From contig CM074857.1 of NCBI GenBank assembly GCA_037501455.1, forward strand, positions 110,579,501 to 110,643,500: DNA of 64,000 nucleotides. Direction: 5' to 3'. The position numbers and the translations under genes were made by a program. The notes under the pieces were generated by a model. It saw only the letters and a list, made by a program, of their open reading frames with translations. It ran no database searches and was not told where the DNA came from. This document shows, one piece after another, positions 47,036-59,900 of this stretch. Position 1 is the stretch's first letter; every line of letters starts with the position of its first letter. Origin of the DNA: Lantana camara (lineage: Eukaryota > Streptophyta > Magnoliopsida > Lamiales > Verbenaceae).

Positions 47036-48560
47036 CCCCTCCTTGGAGTGAATCTATCCTCAGATTTTATACTGTTCTCGAAATAACTTCGAATAGTGTT
47101 TCAAGATCTCATTATCGATTTTCAAGTTGTCTAAGCAATATCGAGTTCTTTCCATATTATCTTAACCGAAGGAATCTTCCTTATTCCTCAGTTCTCAAGT
47201 TTCCATAATCTCGGTACGTTTCATAGTGTAAATTAGATTCGGCTCTAGTAGTACTTCTTCCACCATCTTTGTTTCTGACTCATCTAAAAGATACTTGCAA
47301 GGCTGAGTTACGTGAAATACATTATGAACTCTCGCAAAGCGTGCCAGTAACTCCATCTGACCATCAATCTATCCACTTCATTTCAGTCTTATATAGTTCA
47401 ACACATCTAGGGATTAAGTTACCATCTTTCCCAATTTTGGTAAACCCTTTTCTTAGTAATGTTTTGAGAAACACCTTTCCGCCTATTGCGAATTTCACAT
47501 CTCTTCTTCTTCCATCAGCGTAACTTTTTTTGTCTATCCCCAAAATGATCTTAATCTTTTCAATTCCCTCTTGTTCCCGTTTTGATAGGAACTATTCATC
47601 CAGCTTTATTCAACATCAGTACAATGAATATCTACATTTCTTCCCTTAAAGAGCTTCGTAAGAAGTGGCTTGAATAGAGTTTTGACGGTTGTTACTGTAT
47701 GCAATCTCCACGAAGAGTAAGCAATCCCTTCATCTATTGTGAAATTCCAAAGTACATGCCCTCAGCATGTTCTCTAGGTACACGATCATTTTTCCAATCG
47801 TCCACTCTTCTGAGGGTGACTGTCGTGCTGAGATTTAATTTAACTTCCATCAAAGTCGGAATACCTTGTCACAACTTCAAAGTAACCCTCAATTCATAGC
47901 AAACACTATATTGGTCGGTATTTCTTGAAATTCTATAATCTCCTGATATTAAAATTATGCTAACGTACTATCTTTGCATGCCACTTTGACCGACAAAAGT
48001 GTGCTGACCTTATTAGTTTGTCCAAGATCACCTATGTGCCACTTTTCCTCTTCCGACCTTGGATAATCCGGTGACAAATTCCATCTTGAATTGTTACCAC
48101 TCTCATGTAGGAGTCGGCAACAGTTGTAACTCTCCACTTTGCTAGTACACAGATGATTGTAGCTAACTCCAGATCATATTTTGTGTGGCTTGAGTTACCT
48201 TGATGCATACGCAATCACCTTTCCATTTTGCCTCAGAACTTTACCTAATCGTTCTTTTGAAGCATCCATATAGAAAGTGTACCCTTCTTTCCTATCTGGC
48301 AATTTTAATACAGGTGTTGTTATCAACTTCTCCTTCAATTCTTGAAAGCTTTGCTCACACTTCTCAATCTATTCAAGCTTCTTTTTTTGTCCATTCCAGA
48401 GGTAAAGTTCACTAGGAGAAATCTTTCATTAATATTTTGTAACAAACCAGTTAATCCCAGAAGACTTCTTACTTTTGAGGGATATCCTTCGGTGACTTCT
48501 AGTCCATAATCGTCTCAATTTTCGATGGATCTACTTCAACTCCAAACCCTGAGATGATGT
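47036..48560 (-). pseudogene. pol: Decayed chromovirus pol: RNase H and integrase
   Basis: On the minus strand the RNase H region reads FQELKEKLITTPVLKLPDRK and GYTFYMDASKERLGKVL (about 48220-48350), the D-A-S motif typical of Gypsy RNase H. Remnants of the integrase core (about 47980-48110) and its C-terminal region (about 47270-47520) follow. Many stops and frame changes occur. The part nearest 48560 continues the RT from the other side of the solo LTR. No chromodomain could be made out. Confidence 0.7.
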
Positions 48561-50430
48561 TGTTGGGAAAACATGAAAGAAAGGTGCAGCGGAATTTAAA
48601 AATTTTTCCAAAAAAAGATCGAATCTTGCAATTCTTATTCCCAAATTCATAGGGTTCTAAGAAACTCACTTAGATCGTCACTTTCTTGACACGTTCTAGC
48701 CGCCCAAGAACACTCTTCAAGCGGCAAGTCTACAAGCTCCTTCGAATCTTTCAAGACTCCACGAAAGCAGGCCTCTAGAGAAGTAGTCCACACTAACCTC
48801 GATCACGATCTAAACAGGGCGGATGCTAGTTTTATGTTTAGTGTTTAGGCTCTAGGGTTTATGTGATATATTATGGAGAAGGAGAATTTTTGCTATCAAC
48901 CCTCAAGGGGTTCGAACCCCTTGTATATATAGCTATGGGGTTCGAACCCCTCTTCCTATTTGGAATAAGATTCTTATCCGACTAGCTAGTATATTCCTTG
49001 CCTGGAGAGAAAGACTCTTACTTTGACCAAAAGTCTCCTTTTGACCAACTTGTCAAGCAAGAATATAATATCTAACTCTTTCAGATATTTTAATTAATTT
49101 TATTTATTCATAATAAATAACTTGAAGCTAATAATTAATTAATTCATAATTAATTATTTATTAGACTTAAATTCTCCAAATTAGGCCATTAATATTAATT
49201 CATAATTAAATTAAATTCCATTAAATAATTAATCAAATTAATCATTTAATCATCACAACAAAGTGACACGTGTCATTTCGAGACACGTGCCCCACACACG
49301 TGGCTCCTAACCAATCTCTTATTGGTTCGATCAACTCGTTTAATTGATTTAAGCCTTAACCCTCGTGGCAGGGCATTTGTGTGAGACTCTCTAGGTTCTT
49401 AATTCAATTAGTAGTAACCCTAATTAATTAATTCCCAATTAATTAATCAGTCCACAGATCACACTACCATAGTCTAGCAACAGGTGTGTGACCCCTAGCT
49501 GAATAAGAATATCTCAATTCGAAAGAACCTTTAAGTCATTGACGTATGTGAAATAAAATCATCATACATCCCATCTCTCAATTGAGATCTAGGGTAAGGG
49601 AATAATCAGAACCGTAATAATCTCGATCCTAAAGTTAAGTGCATTTCATATCCATTTGATCTCAATCCAAGAAACCCATTTCTTGATGTCTTGATCCACT
49701 GCCTTGGCCAAGGACTCCATTATGGCATATGAATGACTTACACAATAAAAGATCAACTTGCTAATTCAAGTGTAGGTCCTTTATCGATTCTCATATGCTT
49801 CAATGTGCCACCTGTGCAACCCCAGCATAAGCTTTGAATCAGTTGTCTAAGGCGACACCCTTTAAAGCTCATAACCTAAAACTGCAGAGTTACTCCACAA
49901 AGCATCGAAGGAATCTCGAGTCCAAGGACTACTTAATCACATCAATGACTCGTGAGATATTTCCTAACCTGGAAGTTTCTATTTTCAAAAATAGAAACTT
50001 CCTTTCCCATTTAGGAATCTTCTCACACGAGACACCTCAGTGTACCTACTTAGAATAAGTAAGAACCCCCCATGAATCATGCACGTATCAAACAATACAC
50101 TTTGCACTCCATGAAATAAGATGGTCCTTCTTAAGGGTGTGATCACACGAGCAAGCCTCAAACGAGTCAAAGCAACATTCCCACTATCTTTTGGACTCAT
50201 CTGCTTGGAGTGATTTCTAATCATAACTTAAGTGATTTAGGGCTCGTCTCATGAACCATTTCACCTAAATGAGTTCTTATACATACACAACTAAAGTAAA
50301 CATAAAATCAAACAGGAGCATATAAATAAGTATTGCCTAAGTTCTTTTATTATTCAAAGATTGTCTGTGATTTAGAAAAGGAAAGTACTAAGCGGACTAT
50401 TACATCGGCTTTTAGGCACTATTCCTGACA
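48561..50430 (-). mobile_element. Copia solo LTR inserted in the chromovirus pol
   Basis: The 1,870-bp unit starts TGTTGGGAAAAC and ends ATTCCTGACA on the plus strand. It has a perfect target duplication GATGT (48556-48560 and 50431-50435). It separates the RT motif FLGH on one side from its continuation on the other, which proves insertion into pol. Minus orientation is inferred from similarity to the LTR at 28675-30882. A perfect 15-bp-stem palindrome lies at 49971-50002. Confidence 0.92.
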
Positions 50431-50435
50431 GATGT

Positions 50436-51420
50436 GTCCAAGAAATGTAACTTTCTCAAGCCATCACTCACATTTATTGAACTTTGCATATGGATTGTGA
50501 TCCTGCAAAGTGCTCAACACAATTCAAAGATGTTTGGCGTGCTCTTCTGGTGTTTTGACAAACACCAATATGTCACCGATGAAAATCACCACGAACATAT
50601 CGAGGAATGGTCTCAATATCCTATGTCGTATCCATGGATGCAGCTAGTCCGTATGTCTGACCAAACAACATTAGTGCACACTCGTAATGTCCATAACAGC
50701 TATTAAATATAACTTTTTGGTATATCCTCTTCCGTAATCCTTATCTGATAATACCCCGATCTCCAATCCAACTTGGAGTGTACTTGTCATTCTGTTCATT
50801 TCTCAGTAATTAATGAAAAATCCCAACTATTCATCCTTCTTCTTAATGAATAGCACAAATGCCCCACATGGTGATGTGCCTGGTCAAACTTATCCTACTT
50901 CAATCAGTTCGTCCACTTACTTTCTTAATTCTTGTAGTTATCCTAGAGCCATTTGATGTGATATTTCGAAAGATAGTTCACCTCCATAAAACATATCAAT
51001 CATAAATTCCAACTTACACTCACAAGGCAAATTCTCTATTCCGAACACCATTATAATTTCTTAACCACTTCCATTTCTGAATATCCAAGAGATAGGCTAC
51101 GATTCCTGTTGCTCCTTTCTAAATCAGTTTTCTTTGTCCCCAATATAGAGACCGTAAATTTCTTCTCTATTTTCCTCTTTGAAATCTAACTTTCACCTCT
51201 TTCCAAGATGCTTTCATTCATAATAGAATCTAACTTAACACGGTACTCAGACAGCCAATCCATTCCAAACATGATCCCGTATCCCATCATACGTAATTCA
51301 ATAAGATTTGACGGGTAGTAGCGATCACTAACATGTATAGGGCAACGTTTATATACTTGATCCATTATAGGGTAAGTTCCCAACAGAGAATTTACATCAA
51401 ATCATATGGTAATTGTTCAA
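50436..51420 (-). pseudogene. pol: Decayed chromovirus pol: protease and reverse transcriptase
   Basis: Minus-strand motifs in order are the protease tail with MFGMDWLSEYRVKLD (about 51210-51300), the RT start with FIKKKD (about 50835-50860), an RT middle with YGHYE (about 50690), and the catalytic block MFVVIFIGDILVF at about 50555-50600. FIDD has become FIGD, and stops are frequent. The gene ends at the solo LTR and continues on its other side. Confidence 0.72.
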
Positions 51421-52191
51421 ATGGAGTATGTAAACACGTACATAATTAAGATGCAATGCGTGAATGCATGGCACCAGGGTCATATAAGACCTTATCTGGC
51501 GTGTTAAAGATGCGTGCCATACTTTTGGTTAAATCAATGATGCTTAGGTTCCAAGTTTATTCCCAAGCAGACATACTTTTCAAGTCAAGACTCAGGATAA
51601 ATGATATAATGCATGGTGGTCATGAATGATTCGTAGATTGTCAGATAAGGAATTCTCATACAATGAGTGCATATCAACAATCACCAATTAACCAATACTG
51701 GTCAATACAAGGAACAATTATTCATCAGCATGTGATATGCAATAACAATTATTATCATTTGATAGCAATCACAATGCTATCATATAAACATAAAGGACAT
51801 ATATCAATGTAACAGAATATCGGTATTGTCGATATGTTGAAGCGACTCTAAGATTCAAAACGTGAATGAATTGGGAATCGTTAGTGAGGTACTTTGACAT
51901 GATGAAAAGATGAGCATGACGGTAAGTAAGATTCCATGCTTTAATTTGATAAGCGAGTGAATATGTTGAGGAGTGAAAGGACTCAATAAAGCTCAACAAA
52001 AGAATGAGGGTAAAACGAGTCGGTAAGGTCGACCTAAGAAAGGTTTCGGTACTACAATTGTAATAAATCAGATGTTGGTTGGCCGCCCAAAATAGTGATC
52101 GATCACAATTTAAGCACTAAAGATACAAGAATAATAACAAGACAACATGAACCCCAGCTTTCCGTAACCCGGGGCTCTGTATCACCTCAGT
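51421..52191 (-). other. Decayed gag/leader region and PBS of the chromovirus-like element
   Basis: No confident gag motif remains. The degenerate PBS is the complement of about 52171-52186 (GGTGATACAGAGCCCC, compare TGGTATCAGAGCC of iMet), immediately inside the LTR end at 52192. Confidence 0.5.
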
Positions 52192-54870
52192 TGTAGTGCC
52201 CCAAAGGGGAACCACAACCCCGCACCATCGTACCTCTCAAATGATAGGAGACCTAACACCCACTCGAGTGATAGTATACTTAGCACCCAAAAGACACGCC
52301 TGCGAACGACAGACATAACAAGAACAATACGATAACAAGACAATGAAAGCAACATAGCGATATAAAATTTGGGGAAACTTAAAACTTTTGAACAAGTAAC
52401 AGAGGACACGTGAATTCGAACTGATACAATCCCAAAGGAATAACTTGATAACTGTATTCGATTAAAGTTCAGGATGGTTCACATGTACCTGACTGAAAGA
52501 TCATACTAAAAGAGTTCCTATGCTTCAAGACACTAGCCCAACAAGCATTCACAACCCTAAAACCATGAGGTCAGAAAATAGGGCAGAGGTATTAGTCAAA
52601 GTAACTAAGTGAGGCATAGCTTTTAACTACAAGTATCTGAAAGCTCTTTTCAAATATTAACAATTGTCTAGAAAATAGAAATAGATTATCTGCAATGCAA
52701 GATGCAATGATAGTATGATCAATGAGCTTGAAACTCCGATTTTCTTGAAAACGTTTTGCATGAATATGATGATATCATGCGCACACATATGATATGGATG
52801 GTTCATAAGATTTTCCATAAAACGGGATAAGGGTGTGGGTAAATTTTCTAAATATGAACCAACAGTTATGAAATAAAATTTGCCCGCAAGCTAGGCTTCT
52901 CCATCCTTAATCCAGAAAACATGAAAAAAATAGGGTGTCGGACCGAGATCAACAACACCCTAACACATACACACATGCACCATCCTCCACCGGTGTTGAT
53001 TCGGGGAGGGACCCCTAGGCAACCTGCAAACATGTAAGGGGAATAGATTTGTTGTCCATTCCCAGACAGATTTTCCTGACTTAACCAATCTCCGATTAAA
53101 GCCGGTGTCAATTGTCTAATTATGGCGGCCGGTATTAGTGATGTCGTTGGCGCTCACCTCCCGAGCATCACTTCTACACATAACCGCCGGGCCTAAACTG
53201 TAATACTGTATTCTTGTATTTTAGATTAGCATGGACCGGAGTACCGCCGGGTGCTAACGAATAACATGTGAAACTGCATTGTAAACATGTCACTATATAC
53301 TGTAAACATGTGATGATGTACTATGAAACATATGATCATACGATGTTATACATGTGACAAGCTTTGAACAAGGATATAAGACTTTAGAAACAATCTTTAA
53401 ATAATGAAACAATACTTCGAAAACATATGATGCAAAAGATGTAACAATTTTGAACAAGGATACAAGATCCTTTAATAAGAGTGCAAGAGAACTTTGAACT
53501 TGGAAAGTAATAGGTTTTGATCACAGAATACAATTGAAACATAGTTTGGTTATTTCAAGAGTTGTCCCAAGAAGGAAACAGTTCAAAACAAAGGTTTGAG
53601 ATCCTGAGAAGAGAATAGTTTAAAACAAAGGTTTGAGTTCCCGAGAAAAGAATAGCTTAAAACAAAGGTTTGGGTTCTCGAGAAAAGAACAGTTTAAAAC
53701 AAAGGTTTGAGTTCTCGAGAAAAGAACAGTTTAAAACAAAGGTTATAAAGCTCTAGGTTTTGATTTTCAAACAGAACAAAATTGCTTTCATTTCAAGATT
53801 AACATTATTCGGAATATCTCCAGTTGCTAATTGCTAACATGATTCAGAACATGAACAAAACATGCATGACAAGTATGCAGAAGTCTTTAACAAAACATGT
53901 ACATAACATTGATCAGGAATGCAAGAGATCTTTAACAAGGATGCAAGAGTTTAAAAACATATGTTGTTGATCAATTAATACTTTTAAAGTATAGTTTGAT
54001 CTTTTCAAGAGTCATCCTGATAAAGGGATTATTTCAAACGAGGGTTGTAAAATGCTAACGATTGATACTATAAGTATAATCATGGTTCCAGTTGAAAATA
54101 TTTTAACCTCACCTACAGTGACCGGGTATTGCGTAGTAATGTCGGAATCCTAGTCAATCCGATCTTCACCTGTAACCAGTGATTAAAGCATGATGTAACA
54201 AGATCATATAACTATTCAATAATCATTACTTTCATGTTGCAATACTAGAGCATAATTGAGTTCAAATAAGGATAGGTAACACAAGTGTGTAATAACAGGT
54301 ATTAGAGAAAGTTAATACATAAGAGAAACTATTAATGTGAGTTGTCCTTAAACATGGGACTATGATCTTACTATAACTGATTAGGTATCAATCAAATTAT
54401 GAATCTAAATCGTAGACATTAAGGTTATAAAAAAAGTCCATGAGAGAAACCACATTTTGGAAACACATTTTAGACCCCGGATTTGAAAACCCTAGGTGAA
54501 AACGTCTCATTAGAAAGCTCAAGTTTTATTTCATTTTTACTGTTCAAAGGCACTATTCAATTTCACTATTCAAGATCACTATTCAAGGTTACTATTCACA
54601 TATCGGGTCAAAGGGTCAGGTCAAACCCTCACGCTATACACACACACACACGACATGCACACCACACACACGGCATGCACAACACACACACGGTATGCAC
54701 ACATATGCCACCTCTAGTCAAATTATGATCTTGATTATAACCTATAGTTCAAGTTCATGTTATTATAATCAAGTATGATCTAGGCTAAAGGTACAACATA
54801 TGGTTAAAAAGTCTAATTAAAGCATAACATCAAGTTATAAAACACTATTCCATCTTAGGATATAAGATGT
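52192..54870 (-). repeat. 5' LTR of the chromovirus-like element, segment 1
   Basis: It is the sister of 33074-34122 plus 43554 onward, with the Athila target site intact at about 53236. It carries the 37-bp repeats at 53579-53743 and CACACA repeats at about 54640-54710. It is cut at GATGT (54866-54870) by the second Copia element. Confidence 0.85.
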
Positions 54871-56943
54871 TACTAGGTGGTGAGCCCAGAACAGTAGCGG
54901 TCCAGGACCAAAATTTTTGTTTATAATACAAGTATTAAAATATTTTAATATAATAGCGGAAGACTAGCTGGATCTACTCAAGTATATACATGGAATTGAT
55001 AATAAATTTTAAATCACTTAAGCAGATAAATATCTAACATGCAATTAACACTTAAGAGCATATAATTTATCATGCTTAAAATAATACAACGGTATTTTTC
55101 TAGCTCCTAACGGCTATCTAACGGCATTTTTCCAGCTCCTTTGCTTTCACAGAAGACGGTTACCGTGGTCACCTCTCGGGAAACTAATACACGATCACTC
55201 CTCGTGAAACTGGCAGAGCTTCCCTACAATAACCCCAGAGAAACACTCGGAGTGTGGGCTCCGAAAGTATTTCTCTAAATACTTAGAGAAAATAAAACTT
55301 TAAACTAGAAAACCCTTTTCAGGGTTTAATCTCCCGAAATTAGGCGTTATATATATAAACACCTAATTAAAATTAATTCGAAAATAAATCGGAATTAACT
55401 AGGAGAAAAAGGATATAGTTTCAAAGCCGAGAACTCAGCCAAAACCTCTCCTAAACTTGTGTGAAAAAATGAGAAGCCAAGCCCCCTATTTATAGGGGAA
55501 AAACCGAGGGTAAAATAGTAATTTCACCTCCCACTTAGATAGTCAACTTAGACATGAATTTCGAGGTGACTACGTCGTAGCTCTCATCACCACGAGTCCA
55601 ACGCCGCCGAGAACGCACCCATCGGACACCGCACGCGCCCTCACGCGCCAGCTGAAGGTGGTGCGTGTGTTACACACTTGGCTAGGGTTTCAAGGGCTTG
55701 AACCGGTCCGACCGAACCCGGTTCGGTCTGGTTCGACACGTGGCCAATCCCGGTTCTGCCAGGTGTCCGGTTTGACCCGACCCGTTGGCCCGAATCCTAA
55801 CCCGTTGACCGGCCCGGTCCAGATCCAATCTGGAGCGTTAATTCGAGATGACGTGGCGCCATCTCAGCCGTCCACTTGGCGCGCCACGCGGATGCTGTGT
55901 CAGTGCCAATTGGGCCCAACTTGCTGACGTGGCCTGACACGTCAGGTGCCACGTCAGCAATTAATTTTTTAATTTTTTTTTAAATTAAAATTTTTCATTT
56001 TCTCCAAAATGAAATTTCGGGCATTTCCAACTCTTTGGAATTTTGATTTATTTCTTAAAATAAATCCCTTAGCTATTTTCAAACACTTTGAAAATTCATT
56101 TCTCTCTCTCTTTTTAATATTTCTCTTCGGGTTTTCAATTGGGGTTGGCAGGGGGACCTGTAGGACTAATTAATTTTTGCTCCAAATGAATTAATATATT
56201 ATCATGTCATGATAGTAATTAATTACCGTTTAACAATATTTAATTTCACTAAATAAATATTGTTGCACTCTAAAATTAATTAAATTATTCACGAATTTCT
56301 CGATCTAGAATAATTTTGCATTTCAGTCCTTCGTGTAGATATCCATGAAAAATAAATTGCAACTACTATCATTTATTTTTCATCTCTAATTTGAAATTTA
56401 TTAATTCGCCTTAAGTTCAAATTCTCTGTATGTGAAACACATTCAACATACAACTTCGGTGACGTATCACGCGAAGTGCTTTGGCCAAAGTCTTAATTCA
56501 AACTTTTGTAAATCTATTTCAGGGATATCTTCTACCTTCCAACAAGGCCACAGATTCCTCGATCAATATAACTCTTTAACACATTTCATGTTGTCACCGA
56601 ACGTACAAATTATTTTGGCCACCGTTACCGAGACCTCACTTCGAGTATATTACAGTGACTAACACTACATGCATAAAGCCGAAATATTATCTGGATTAAG
56701 AGTATAATGCTTCCTGAGATTTTATTCATTTTAGATAGCAGTATAAAACGAATAATCTCAGTGGTCCAGTTCGATGTTTCCAATCCTATTGAAAATCATC
56801 AACGTGTTATAATCGGAATCACCATTTTATATAAGAATACCACCACACGCCATTAATTATCAATATGTGAAATACTCACAACTCGTTGTAAATTCAGATT
56901 AATTAATTCAACAAATTGAATTTTCAGGGCACTATTCCCAACA
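54871..56943 (-). repeat. 3' LTR of the second Copia element
   Basis: It contains a GC-rich island (about 55600-55950) with the CCGAACCCGGTTCGG dyad. ORFs such as 55658-55927 cross this island and recur in the other LTR at 62543, but they have no protein motif. Confidence 0.88.
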
Positions 56944-59900
56944 ATCTCCCACTTGCCCTAAATTCAATTTGGTCATACATCTAAGTCTTATTCCTTTCAG
57001 ACGAGTGTCAAAACTCGTTTTGCACTCCTTTGCGCCAATACTTTGGTAAAGAAATCTGTTAGATGTTTCCTCAAGCCAACAACTAGGAAATCATGAAGCC
57101 AATACATCTAACTGGCTGTTTCTCAAGCTACCATGTATTTAACTTCTATGGTGGTGTAAGCAATACAAGTCTGCTTAACATTCCCCAATTAACGATTGCT
57201 CTTTCTAGAGTAAACACGTATTCTGATGTCAAACATCTAGAATACAAATTAGATTGTACATCTAAATTTGTGTACTCTATCGAAATGAGCTCATCACTAT
57301 GGTAGACTTAGCATATAATCTTGAGTTCTTCGTAAGTACTCCAATATACGCTTTTACTACTACCCAGTGCCAGATTCTAGGGTTTGACTAATATCTGCTG
57401 ACTTATACCTAATTCATAATAGATATCTGGCCTTGTACATATATAACATACATAAAGCTTCCACTGCGGAACTCTAATCATGTCTTCTATCTCTTCAGTC
57501 GTCTCAGGACACTGATCCCGAGATAGATAAATTCCATATCTAAAAGGTAATGAACCTTTCTTGGAATTTGTCATATTATACCTTACCAGCATCTTATCTA
57601 TATATTCTTCTTGTAATAAACTAATCTCCTTATTCTTATGACCACGACAAAAGTTTGATCCTTAGAATAACATTGGTCTTACCTAGGTCTTACATGTCAA
57701 ACTGATTTGACATCCGAATCTTGACCACTGACAAAATTCTTACATCATTCCCAATTAGCAGAATATCGTTTACGTACAAAACTAAAGTGTTACATTATAT
57801 CTTGATATCATTTGTACACACATGATTCATCAGGCCATTACATAAATCCAAAGAATTTAAATTGCCTCTTTAATTCAGATGTTTCATGATCTAGACGCTT
57901 ACTTAGGATTATAAATCGATCTATTAAGCTTGCATCATATGCACCTGATTTCTGGCTGTGAAGCCCTCAGGTTGTGCCATGTATCTCTTCTTCTTGAAGG
58001 TGCCCGTTCAAGAGCATAGTCTCTACATCCATTTTTCTAATCTCATAATAAAAAAGGAGAAACAATGGAGGGGAGAGTTCTTATGGACTTAAGCCCTGCT
58101 ATAGGCGAGAAGATCTCATAAATGATTTCTTCTTTCTGAGTAAAATCCCTTGCCATCAGCTTTGCTCTAAAGTTTCTACTTTTTCGTCCATTTCTCCTTT
58201 TATTTTCTTGTAGAACCCAATTGCATCTAATGGGTTTAATGCCTTCAGGCGCCTCCACAAGTTCAAGACTTTGTTAGAATACTAAGATTCTAACTATGAT
58301 TCAATGGCTTTTGACCAAACGGTCAGCGTCTATATCTTCCACAGCTTCATTACACGTGACAGGATCAGATACGTTATATTTTACCACTTGGGTTAATCTT
58401 AGGTATCTTGTCAGGTGTCCTGACAATTCTACCACTACAATGATGCTCTCGTGTACACGTCTCTACATCATATGTTGTATTTGGTACATCACATGTATCT
58501 AATACATTTTCAGTTATCACGGGTTTATGGAAATTAGTATGAAATATTGTTATTTCTTTTAACACTACTTTGCTTCCACCCTTCGTGATTATCTATGTAA
58601 TCATCTTTGAAATATTCACAAATATCTTTTGTGATTTCTCAAATTACAAAATATACCACCTCTTGTTCTTCTAGGATAACCTTAGAACAAGTAAACCTTT
58701 GTTCTTTATTCTAACTCGTCAGGATCTATCCTTAACACGTGGACCAGGCTACCTCAAATCCGAAGATAATAAATGCAGGGTTTTCACCCTAGCTACAGAT
58801 CTATCAGTGTTTTAGAAACTGACTTAGATAAAACTAGGTTTGTCGTTTTGCGTTTTGGGCGCAAGACCCCAAAATGAACTTTGTAGGGTAGCATGACTCT
58901 TCATGAATCTTACCATCATTAATAGTGTTCTATTTCTCTTTTCTGCAATAAATCTTTGCTAAGACGTATCTCATACAGATAGTTGAGATCTAATCTCATT
59001 TGAGAAATTCTATTTAACTCTGAACATAGATACTACTTCGATCTAATCGAAGCACCTTGAAATCTTTTCTAATTTGACTCTTTGACTTCAGTCTTATATT
59101 CTTTGAACCCTTTAAATAACAGACTTAAGTCTCATCAAATAAACGTATCTGTATCTAGAGTAATCATTCAAATGAATGATGTAATATCCAAAACTTTCTC
59201 TTGCTTGAACATTCATAGGATCACATATTCGTATGAACCAGCACAAGCAACTTCATGGCTTCAATACCTTTTATCTTAAAAGGACTTTCTTGGTCATTTT
59301 ACTTTTCTAAACAGGATTCGTAGACTGATACTATTTTCAAGTCAATAGGACCCAACAATCAGTCTTTGGATCCTATTCAGATTCAATTGACTAATAGATA
59401 GGTGCCACATAGAAGTTTTTCCTCTTAGATGGTAAGTCAAGCTTCTTAATGTTAAACTTAAATTAGGGTTTTCATTGAGGTATAAAAGACCATCTTTTAT
59501 TGTGCCAGAGCAAATAAACCTTTTATTTTGTTTAATGGTAAACTTTTGTTCAAAACGAATAGTTGAACCATTAGTTATCAAATAACTTTACAAAAATCAA
59601 ATTTGTGTATATATGGTACGTATAATATAAAACCCTATTGCCAAAATACGACTTTATAGTCCTTACTGCTAATACAATCAGACTTGTATTATCCCCGAGC
59701 AGTAGTTGTGTGTTAGCTATTTTTCAAAATTCCTGGTTAGTTTGAATCTTTGCAACGAATTACAAATATGATTAGTTGATCTCAAGTTCACACACCAGGG
59801 ATCCGATGAATTTTCGACTAAACATACTTTCAACGAGTAATATCTTCATATCTTATCTAAACGGCGTAGCAAACAAACAAACTAAGTATTTTGGACAATT

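Noticed and set aside
55658..55927. ORFs in the GC-rich part of both Copia LTRs (also 62543-62896)
   Set aside because: Open frames on both strands follow from GC-rich dyads. They are LTR sequence with no protein motif.
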